A stretch of DNA of 13,049 nt from Marinobacterium sp. xm-d-530 (GTDB lineage Bacteria; Pseudomonadota; Gammaproteobacteria; Pseudomonadales; Balneatricaceae), in the NCBI GenBank assembly GCA_949499045.1, contig CATEEE010000108.1, positions 1 to 13,049 of the forward strand. The letters are read 5' to 3'. The translations under genes and the position numbers were made by a program. The notes under the pieces were generated by a model. It did not search any database and had not been told where the DNA came from. It worked only from the letters and a program-made list of their open reading frames with translations. This document shows, in pieces, positions 7,996 through 13,049 of this stretch (within the stretch, counting starts at the first letter, position 1; each line of letters begins with the position of its first letter).

Positions 7996-9832
7996 AACTA
8001 TTGATTACTTTGACCGATTGAGAGAGCAAAAACGCTTCAATGCTGTCGATTTTTAATGGTTTTGCCAAGACAAGATCAGCGCCTGCTTTTAATAATTGAT
8101 CTCGCTCGCCCCCGATGGTTGCTGCAGTCACACCAACAATCAGTGCATCAACATCCATAGACCTTAGGATTTTAATCATCTCTGCGCCATCCATTACCGG
8201 CATCATTAGGTCGGACAGAATAAGGTCAAAGGAGTGCAGCTTAGTTTTTTAAAGACCTTCATCCCCGTTGGAGGCTGTCACAACCGATGCCCCTTTTGAC
8301 TCGAACATTTTTTTCGTTAACAGCTGTATTGTTAGGTTATCCTCAACGACCAAAACAGAGATGCCCTCTAACAAGGAACTTTCTAGCTTTAGTGGCTCTG
8401 GTGTGGGTAGAGAATCATCAGTTTCTTCAATACCTAGCGTCAGTGTAAAGCTAAAGCAACTCCCAGTTTTGCCGTCGCTCTCTAATACCAGTTGACCACC
8501 CAAATTAGTCACTAACTCATTACAGACACTGAGACCAATACCTGTGCCCTCAGTTTGGCTATCACCCCGAGTGAAGCTTTCAAATACCCGAGATTGAAGC
8601 TCGGGATTAATGCCCTTACCATCATCGGCAATAGAGACTGTAAGACGAACAGTGCTTGAGTTAATGGGCTGAAGATCGGCCGAGACAGTGAGCGTTTTAC
8701 AGGCGCTGTGCGTGATGGCGTTTCGCATTAGGTTTGAGATAATTTGACGTAGCGCCTTTTCAGAAGATTTAACGCGCGCCTCACCAACATCTATTTGATC
8801 GACTAAACGAATTCCATCCGCATAGGCATTTTGTCGATAGCTGGTCACTAACCCACTGAATAACTCAGCTAGATCAACTGAGTCTATGTTCAGGTCACGA
8901 CCAGAACCGGCTCGAGCAACCAGGCTCATATCATCAATAAGAGAGAGAGTATGTTCAACATTAGCTCGGATGAGGTTGAGATTTATTGAATCTCTGTTCA
9001 CTAACTCCATCATGATGATCGATACCGGCGTGCGGATCTCATGGCCTAAAATGGCAAAGACATCCGCCTCACGCTGTTTAGACTGTTCAGAAAATTTAAG
9101 CGCCTGCTGAAGCTCTTTGGTTTTCATATCAACTTCCTGAGCTAAGTTTTCCTGATTTTTAGCCATGAGTGATTGCGCTTCAACTAACTCCCTACGCATG
9201 ACTTCAAGCAGCTTAGCTAATTGCGAAAGCTCATCATGCCCAATAACCTTCACCTCAGTATGAAGGTCCCCCTTAGCAATAGTATCGACGCTTTTTGAGA
9301 GCTCTCGGATACGACCAGTCAGGTACCGACCCAGTAGATATGAAAAAAAGGCTACCAGCAGAAGACCGCCAATTGCGATTTGAAAGCCTAAGAGCTTGGC
9401 AAAGTTGGAGTTGTCATCAACGATTGAGTCGTCATAGGTAAATTCCACCCAACCAAAAGATTGTTGATCAATAATAATAGGTATTTGAACATCAAAAACC
9501 TGTTCAAACTCGGCTAACTCATTTCGTGTTTGGCTCGCCATAACACGGTCGTTGGCGACAATAACTGAAACACCCAAGACCGTTTCACGCAGCATGAATT
9601 GGGTGATTGCAGACTCTACCTCTGCAATATCAAAGCTGATGACCGCGTTAGTGATTGACGAGGTAAATAGCTCAGAGATTTCTTGTGCCGACTCTTCGTA
9701 AAGTGCCTTGTTGGTATCACGAACAATGGACGTCTCTGTCAGGATCAAAAACGAGAATGCACAAATCTCTATTAAGGCCACACCTATAATTGTTTTAGCA
9801 CTGATACTTAACCTGGACAAAAATTTAAACAT
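7994..9832 (-). pseudogene. Hybrid sensor histidine kinase interrupted by an in-frame TAA in its receiver
   Basis: The reading frame spans 612 codons but has one TAA at 8251-8249 (codon 528). Before it: helices at about 12-32 and 148-167 around a periplasmic region, HAMP (about 168-220), coiled coil, HisKA with ILGHEIRTP (His264), and an ATPase with Asn371, DDGKGI (403-408) and GTGIGLS (429-435). The receiver then starts with VLVVEDN (Glu497-Asp498). After the stop the same frame continues as HSFDLILSDLMMPVMDG with acceptor Asp541, and LAKPL with Lys591. The number of codons between NGDEGL and FDLIL is what a normal receiver needs, so a single base substitution explains the break; no frameshift is required. 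The kinase core could still be made as a 527-residue protein without a working receiver. Recent decay, strain variation or a sequencing error cannot be told apart here. Driven by a sigma-54-like promoter; upstream of and coupled to the binding-protein gene. Confidence 0.85.
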
Positions 9833-9865
9833 ACTGCGCTCTAAATTTTATTGAATGCAATATGT

Positions 9866-9883
9866 AAGCAAGCATCGTGCCAA
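9866..9883 (-). promoter_or_regulatory. Sigma-54 (RpoN) -24/-12 promoter of the hybrid kinase / binding-protein operon
   Basis: On the minus strand the sequence TTGGCACGATGCTTGCT matches the sigma-54 consensus TGGCAC-N5-TTGC at every defined position. The invariant GG is at 9881-9880 and GC at 9869-9868, with the required ten bases between them. Transcription would start near 9857, leaving a leader of about 25 nt before the kinase ATG at 9832. A sigma-54 promoter needs an NtrC-type activator, and none is encoded in this window. Confidence 0.75.
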
Positions 9884-9914
9884 CTAATTGGTCATTAAAG
9901 TTTATGCGAGAAGG

Positions 9915-9940
9915 TATCGCGGCTTTTTAAGACCGCGATA
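9915..9940. repeat. Hairpin repeat, second copy of the TATCGCGG/CCGCGATA element
   Basis: A perfect 8-bp stem, TATCGCGG (9915-9922) with CCGCGATA (9933-9940), encloses a loop CTTTTTAAGA. It is nearly identical to 7103-7128, including the loop. It stands between the 3' side of the antiporter gene and the upstream side of the kinase operon. It could form a termination hairpin for the antiporter transcript on the minus strand, but no strong T-tract follows. It adjoins the REP-like copy at 9947. Confidence 0.6.
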
Positions 9941-9946
9941 AATATC

Positions 9947-9973
9947 GTAGGAGCTAGCCCAGTGGGCGAAGCG
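9947..9973 (+). repeat. REP-like dispersed repeat, copy 2
   Basis: GTAGGAGCTAGC (9947-9958), seven variable bases and GCGAAGCG (9966-9973) form the inverse of the element at 10-36. It ends ten bases short of the antiporter stop codon, so it sits exactly at the gene's 3' end, as REP elements usually do. Confidence 0.6.
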
Positions 9974-9982
9974 AAGTAAGCG

Positions 9983-10960
9983 TTAAAACGAAGCAGACAG
10001 TGTATAAAAAAGGTAACCCGCATAACCTATGTAGACGGCCACTAACAGCCCACCTTCGACACGGTTAATACGACGACGCCCTAACACACCGTAGCCCAAA
10101 ACAAACAGTGAAAGGGTTAAGACGCCCATAATTGTCCAATCACGGTAGAGTGCAGCGGCTTCAATGCCCAAAGGCTGAATAGCACCCGCTATCCCAACAA
10201 CGGCAAGCGTGTTAAATAAGTTAGATCCAATGACGTTACCCAAGGCTAAATCATGCTCGTTCTTCTTGACCGCAATGATTGATGAAGCGAGTTCAGGCAG
10301 CGAGGTGCCAATGGCAACGATGGTCAAACCAATGATCAAATCACTGACGCCTAATGCCATCGCAATATCAACAGCGCCCCAAACCAACAGACGTGAACTA
10401 GCAATCAAAATCACCAGCCCTAGCGCCAACCAAAACAGTGCTCTATTAAGAGGAAGATAATCGTCATCTTCAAATTCGGATTCAAAATCAGCAGAGAGCG
10501 TGTCATTTTTGGATTTCATGCCTGAGTAGATAGACCAGCCCATGATCAGAGCAAAGACAAACAGCATTAAAAAGGCATCAAAGCGGGAGATTTCTAAATC
10601 GTAAATCAACGCACCAACCAGCAAGGTTGCCAGTGCAAGAAGGGGAAGTTCCGTCTTTAAAATCTTGGACTTAACACTGATAGGACTCAATAGAGCGGTA
10701 ATACCCAAAATTAATGCAATATTCGTGATATTCGAGCCAAAACCATTACCAATTGCTAAACCAGGATTACCTTGGGATGCAGCTAATGCAGAGACCACCA
10801 TCTCAGGGGCAGAGGTACCAAACCCAATAATAACCATACCAATAAGCAGGGTCGGCATTCCCAAATGCTTAGCGGTAGCCGCTGCACCATCAACAAACCG
10901 ATCGGCACTCCAAACTAAAAGAACAAGACCCGCAACCACAGCCAAAATAGGCATCAACAT
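9983..10960 (-). CDS. CaCA-family Na+/Ca2+ antiporter, YrbG-like
   Basis: 325-residue inner-membrane exchanger, the same length as E. coli YrbG. Two inverted alpha repeats carry the ion-binding signatures: GFGTSAPE (46-53, Glu53) with GNGFGSN (71-77), and AIGTSLPE (216-223, Glu223) with GNVIGSN (241-247). About ten membrane helices are apparent, and a short acidic loop rich in Asp and Glu (about 157-167) separates the halves, as in the family. It expels Ca2+ using the sodium or proton gradient. The ATG at 10960 is preferred over the TTG at 10963 because the Shine-Dalgarno AGGA (10972-10969) lies eight bases from it. The gene is divergent from the tRNA-Ser promoter and stands alone, with repeats at its 3' end. 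Promoter boxes upstream (such as CATAAT as a -10) are weak and were not annotated. The family call is firm; ion selectivity is inferred. Confidence 0.9.
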   Translation of the reverse strand: MLMPILAVVAGLVLLVWSADRFVDGAAATAKHLGMPTLLIGMVIIGFGTSAPEMVVSALAASQGNPGLAIGNGFGSNITNIALILGITALLSPISVKSKILKTELPLLALATLLVGALIYDLEISRFDAFLMLFVFALIMGWSIYSGMKSKNDTLSADFESEFEDDDYLPLNRALFWLALGLVILIASSRLLVWGAVDIAMALGVSDLIIGLTIVAIGTSLPELASSIIAVKKNEHDLALGNVIGSNLFNTLAVVGIAGAIQPLGIEAAALYRDWTIMGVLTLSLFVLGYGVLGRRRINRVEGGLLVAVYIGYAGYLFYTLSASF

Positions 10961-11044
10961 CAAACTGTTCCTAATAAAAAATAAAATTATGTAAGTATTC
11001 TAAACGAAACCTAAGACAGTAACAGTACAAGCGACTATAAACCC

Positions 11045-11072
11045 TTGTGATTTAAACCATCTTTGCTAAAAT
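11045..11072 (+). promoter_or_regulatory. Sigma-70 promoter of the tRNA-Ser region with GC-rich discriminator
   Basis: TTGTGA (11045-11050) and TAAAAT (11067-11072) are separated by 16 bp and followed by CCGCGC, a GC-rich discriminator typical of stringently controlled stable-RNA promoters. Transcription starting near 11079 would cross the broken tRNA copy, then the intact tRNA-Ser, and could read into the integrase gene. Confidence 0.6.
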
Positions 11073-11126
11073 CCGCGCTCTCGTTAACGAGCAGGCCCCG
11101 AACGCACTGTACCAAACATAAGTTTA

Positions 11127-11243
11127 GGTCAGTTGTCCGAGTGGTCGACAAAAACGCACGGATAGCGTTTTTGAACGGACACAGTCCGGCCCCAAAGGGG
11201 TGAGCGTCAGGAGACGCGAATAACGAGCACGCCTGGAAAGTGT
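11127..11243 (+). pseudogene. Interrupted and truncated tRNA-Ser(GGA) copy
   Basis: Bases 11127-11148 match exactly the first 22 nt of the intact tRNA-Ser at 11263, and the 5' flank matches too (AAGTTTAGGTCAG). Bases 11225-11243 match its anticodon arm (GAGCACGCCTGGAAAGTGT). Between them lie about 76 bp unrelated to tRNA. The variable arm, T arm and 3' acceptor strand are absent. The insert has four consecutive perfect stems: CAAAAACGC/GCGTTTTTG (11149-11157 with 11165-11173), CGGAC/GTCCG (11176-11180 with 11184-11188), CCCC/GGGG (11190-11193 with 11197-11200) and GCGTC/GACGC (11204-11208 with 11213-11217). A degraded tandem tRNA duplicate with an insertion is the simplest reading. A structured processing or leader RNA made from tRNA parts is an alternative. 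Confidence 0.65.
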
Positions 11244-11262
11244 TGTGCCAAGCAAAAGTTTA

Positions 11263-11350
11263 GGTCAGTTGTCCGAGTGGTCGAAGGAGCACGCCTGGAA
11301 AGTGTGTATACGGCAACGTATCGAGGGTTCGAATCCCTCACTGACCGCCA
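11263..11350 (+). tRNA. tRNA-Ser(GGA)
   Basis: 88 nt including the encoded CCA. The acceptor stem GGTCAGT pairs with ACTGACC, followed by discriminator G and CCA. The D region TCCGAGTGGTCGAAGGA, the anticodon loop with GGA (11297-11299), the long class II variable arm (TATACGGCAACGTA) and the T arm GAGGG-TTCGAAT-CCCTC are all intact and closely resemble E. coli tRNA-Ser(GGA), which reads UCC and UCU codons. The last 14 nt belong to the left 69-bp inverted repeat, marking this tRNA as the integration target of the adjacent integrase. Confidence 0.96.
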
Positions 11351-11405
11351 TTTCTTCAATGCAGATTCCTCTGCAACCCTTGTCAGAAGTACGTTTAACT
11401 CATCA
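11337..11405 (+). repeat. Left copy of a perfect 69-bp inverted repeat (att-like)
   Basis: The sequence starts inside the tRNA T-arm 3' strand (CTCACTGACCGCCA) and runs 55 bp beyond the tRNA. Comparison with 12616-12684 shows identity over all 69 bases in opposite orientation; both borders end in a mismatch. A short inner hairpin TGCAGA-TTCC-TCTGCA is included. The tRNA 3' end inside a repeat next to a tyrosine integrase indicates an attachment site. Confidence 0.9.
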
Positions 11406-11416
11406 GCCTCCACTGG

Positions 11417-11438
11417 CTGTAGACAATACTGTAGACAA
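11417..11438 (+). promoter_or_regulatory. Two direct repeats CTGTAGACAA just before the integrase start
   Basis: CTGTAGACAA occurs at 11417-11426 and 11429-11438, a 12-bp period, ending three bases before the integrase ATG. A third TGTAGACAA lies inverted at 12789-12797 outside the right repeat. Placement beside the att-like repeat and over the expected promoter region fits arm-type integrase sites or an autoregulatory operator. The function is inferred. Confidence 0.5.
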
Positions 11439-11441
11439 ATT

Positions 11442-12587
11442 ATGTACCAAACAACTCCGTCTCTTCGATACACATACACTAGGAAAGGTGTCTATTACTT
11501 CAGTCGATGGATTCCTTCTGACCTTAGAAAGTATTATCAAACTGATCGTATAGTTCAGAGCCTCCAAACTAGATCAGCAGCTAAAGCCAAACAAGCTGCA
11601 TCCATAATAGCGTCTCGACTTGATGAATATTGGTTAGATATTCGTTTACGTAATGGCTCTCCCCTATTCAAGGACAAACTTCTTACATCTCCTGTCATGG
11701 CTACTAGTAGCATTATGACAATTAGCGAAGCTAAGAACCTTTACCAAGATATTAAAGGCTCCGGACGGTCGAAGGTTTTCAGACAATCAAATGATCGCAT
11801 CGTTAATTACCTTATTCAGTGTCATGGAGATAAACCTCTTGATCAGTATGCGGGGACTGATGCTGCTATGTTTAGGGAGTGGCTGATTCAGAAAGGCTTA
11901 AATAGTAGCTCAGTTAGAAGAGCCTTTAGTATCATCAAAGCGATAGTTAATTTTGCAATTAGCGAACTGGGTCTTGAGATACGAAACGTATTTAGCGGTG
12001 TCTACCTTCCTGAACAGACTGACAAAGCATCAAGAAAGCCTATCAAGAACCATACTCTTCGTCTTATTCAAGCAAAATGTAAGGAGCTAGATGATGAGAT
12101 GCGATGGCTTACAGCATTGATAAGTGACACAGGGATGCGCCTTGGGGAAGCTGTTGGTTTATTAATAGATGACATTAAACTTGAAGCAGATGTACCACAC
12201 ATTGTGATTCAACCACACAAACATCGTTCACTGAAAACAACCTCAAGTAAACGCAAAGTTCCATTAGTAGGTTATTCACTCTGGGCTGCAGAACGTATTG
12301 TTGCCAATAAGGTAAATGACTTTTGCTTCCCTCGTTACAACAAGTCTGACATCAGCAATACCAATAGTGCTAGTGCTGCTTTAAATAAGTGGCTTAAAAG
12401 TATCTCTGAGGATCACGTGGTTGTTCATGGTTTTAGACATGGGCTACGTGACAGACTTCGTGCAGTAGAAGCACCCATTGAACTTATAGATCAAATTGGA
12501 GGTTGGTCTTTACAGTCAGTTGGTCAAGGATATGGTGAAGGATACGATTTGGAGCATTGTCACAAATGGCTGATTAAGTGCTGCTAA
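11442..12587 (+). CDS. Tyrosine site-specific integrase with DUF6538-like N-terminus
   Basis: 381-residue recombinase. The N-terminus YTRKGVYYFSRWIPSDLRKYY resembles the arm-binding DUF6538 domain. A SAM-like core-binding domain follows, then the catalytic domain with DTGMRLGE (Arg233), SLKTTSSKRKVPL (Lys265 likely), HGFRH (His329, Arg332), GGW (Trp355 in the second His/Trp position) and nucleophile Tyr364 in GYGEGY (Tyr368 less likely). All catalytic positions are filled, so it is probably active. The open frame extends upstream through the tRNA gene to 11277, but that part is tRNA and att sequence, so the first ATG after the repeats is chosen; there is no clear Shine-Dalgarno. The gene is adjacent to tRNA-Ser and enclosed by perfect 69-bp inverted repeats. 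No excisionase or cargo genes are seen inside. Read-through from the tRNA promoter may supply expression. Confidence 0.88.
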   Translation: MYQTTPSLRYTYTRKGVYYFSRWIPSDLRKYYQTDRIVQSLQTRSAAKAKQAASIIASRLDEYWLDIRLRNGSPLFKDKLLTSPVMATSSIMTISEAKNLYQDIKGSGRSKVFRQSNDRIVNYLIQCHGDKPLDQYAGTDAAMFREWLIQKGLNSSSVRRAFSIIKAIVNFAISELGLEIRNVFSGVYLPEQTDKASRKPIKNHTLRLIQAKCKELDDEMRWLTALISDTGMRLGEAVGLLIDDIKLEADVPHIVIQPHKHRSLKTTSSKRKVPLVGYSLWAAERIVANKVNDFCFPRYNKSDISNTNSASAALNKWLKSISEDHVVVHGFRHGLRDRLRAVEAPIELIDQIGGWSLQSVGQGYGEGYDLEHCHKWLIKCC

Positions 12588-12615
12588 TCTTCAGATGGTA
12601 TTAGTATGAAATTCA

Positions 12616-12684
12616 TGATGAGTTAAACGTACTTCTGACAAGGGTTGCAGAGGAATCTGCATTGAAGAAATGGCGGTCAGTGAG
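12616..12684 (-). repeat. Right copy of the perfect 69-bp inverted repeat
   Basis: Reverse complement of 11337-11405 with no mismatch. It begins 28 bp after the integrase stop. Its outer end carries the tRNA-derived TGGCGGTCAGTGAG and then departs from the tRNA sequence, so no second full tRNA is present. Confidence 0.9.
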
Positions 12685-13049
12685 TGCCTAAGCGGCAGGC
12701 TCATGTCCCTCTACAGACTCCAATGGCACTTGTCAGAACCTAGAATCAAATACTTACATACCCTCGGTTCACCTTCAAGAGCGTCAGTTTGTCTACACTT
12801 TCTACAACACCCCTTTGTCATGCCTCAGTAGGCTACATGACACACCATCATCATCTGCTCTGGCAGGTTTCATAATTCCTCCTGTAAGGCTCTGTAAGAC
12901 TATCTGAGAAGCGTTACGTTAACTGCATTACATCTTGATCTAGGTCGAGAGAAGATCAGGGCGGGGTCTATATAGGGGCGGGGGTGGGGAAAGCACCTCT
13001 TCTATTGCGTATGCTGCTTGTCAGATACAAGTTAGGTGGATTTAGAAAA
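12685..13049. other. No recognisable gene; repeats and G-rich tract only
   Basis: No supported coding sequence was found in these 365 bp. One 42-codon ATG frame (12703-12831) has no family resemblance. Visible items are an inverted TGTAGACAA copy (12789-12797) followed by a degraded one, CTTGTCAGA at 12729-12737 and 13017-13025 (also inside the 69-bp repeats), TGATC/GATCA (12936-12940 with 12954-12958) and a G-rich tract. It is probably element DNA or chromosomal flank beyond the integrase cassette. Confidence 0.5.
12963..12989 (+). other. G-quadruplex candidate
   Basis: Four runs of guanines, GGGG (12963-12966), GGGG (12975-12978), GGGGG (12980-12984) and GGGG (12986-12989), are separated by loops of 8, 1 and 1 bases. 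TATATA lies in the long loop. Such spacing satisfies standard intramolecular quadruplex rules and stands out in otherwise AT-leaning DNA. Confidence 0.5.

Larger units (their letters stand above)
11337..12684. mobile_element. Integrase cassette bounded by 69-bp inverted repeats at tRNA-Ser
   Basis: The unit consists of the left repeat with the tRNA 3' end, the TGTAGACAA repeats, one integrase gene and the right repeat in inverted orientation. Ordinary tRNA-integrated islands carry att sites as direct repeats, with the integrase near one end and cargo between. Here the repeats face each other and only the integrase lies between them, so recombination would invert rather than excise the segment. 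It could instead be the end of a larger island that continues beyond 13049, with a second reversed att fragment. Being mobile-element DNA is well supported; its borders are not. Confidence 0.5.

Noticed and set aside
7994..8206. Separate small receiver gene starting at the ATG at 8206
   Set aside because: It is the in-frame continuation of the upstream kinase and lacks the first strand and acidic pocket of a receiver, so it is the tail of the interrupted gene.
8240..8260. Programmed +1 frameshift at CTT-TAA, resembling the prfB (RF2) CTT-TGA site
   Set aside because: After a +1 shift the frame runs only about 14 codons with no receiver motifs, whereas the original frame after TAA continues the receiver perfectly. 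A nonsense codon fits better.
11277..11441. N-terminal extension of the integrase frame
   Set aside because: The open frame runs through the intact tRNA-Ser and the att-like repeat; the protein resembles integrases only from the methionine at 11442 on.
187..11553. Numerous short open frames opposite or within the large genes and over the tRNA
   Set aside because: They overlap well-supported genes in other frames and show no family motifs or ribosome sites.
12703..12831. 42-codon ATG frame after the integrase cassette
   Set aside because: No clear Shine-Dalgarno, no recognisable motif, and other frames in the same stretch are about as open.
1..13049. CRISPR array, rRNA or insertion-sequence transposase
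   Set aside because: No regularly spaced direct repeats with spacers, no rRNA-like sequence and no transposase motifs on either strand.

Overview
The window looks like chromosomal DNA of a marine-type gammaproteobacterium, most plausibly near the Oceanospirillales. This rests on the protein families (class V aminotransferase, EamA exporter, YrbG-like antiporter, abundant hybrid kinases), an E. coli-like tRNA-Ser(GGA), moderate GC content, and REP-like repeats built on GTAGGAGCTAGC. The genus cannot be fixed from sequence alone.

Layout. 1-186: repeat-rich DNA with a REP-like element and a nested inverted repeat. 187-4460 (minus): a class V PLP aminotransferase, preceded by a very large soluble hybrid histidine kinase (LacI-type ligand-binding module, PAS, HisKA, HATPase, REC, Hpt). 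4461-4557: a divergent regulatory gap with three tandem AAACTTT heptamers. 4558-5445 (plus): an EamA/DMT exporter. 5510-9832: a signalling island. In it, an NtrB/DctB-like membrane kinase (plus) converges on an orphan PhnD-type periplasmic binding protein (minus). That protein is translationally coupled to a second membrane kinase with a paralogous sensor region (minus). The second kinase is a hybrid whose receiver is cut by one in-frame TAA, and it is preceded by a consensus-quality sigma-54 promoter. 9983-10960 (minus): a CaCA-family Na+/Ca2+ antiporter. 11045-11350: a promoter with a GC-rich discriminator, a broken tRNA-Ser copy interrupted by hairpin-rich DNA, then an intact tRNA-Ser(GGA). 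11337-12684: a tyrosine integrase bracketed by perfect 69-bp inverted repeats, the left one containing the last 14 nt of the tRNA. 12685-13049: no recognisable gene, but a G-quadruplex candidate.

How the parts may work together (inference). The binding protein has no ABC permease or ATPase beside it, so it is more likely a ligand-sensing partner of the two flanking kinases than a transporter subunit. The first kinase belongs to the type that usually signals to sigma-54 activators, and a sigma-54 promoter drives the kinase/binding-protein operon, although no activator gene lies in the window. The soluble kinase probably senses a cytoplasmic sugar-like or nucleoside-like ligand and passes phosphate out through its own Hpt domain.

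The most unusual structures are the integrase cassette between perfect inverted repeats (a possible invertible segment that would preserve the tRNA in either orientation), the split tRNA copy, the LacI-sensor phosphorelay kinase, and the kinase / binding-protein / kinase locus with its sigma-54 promoter and nonsense codon.
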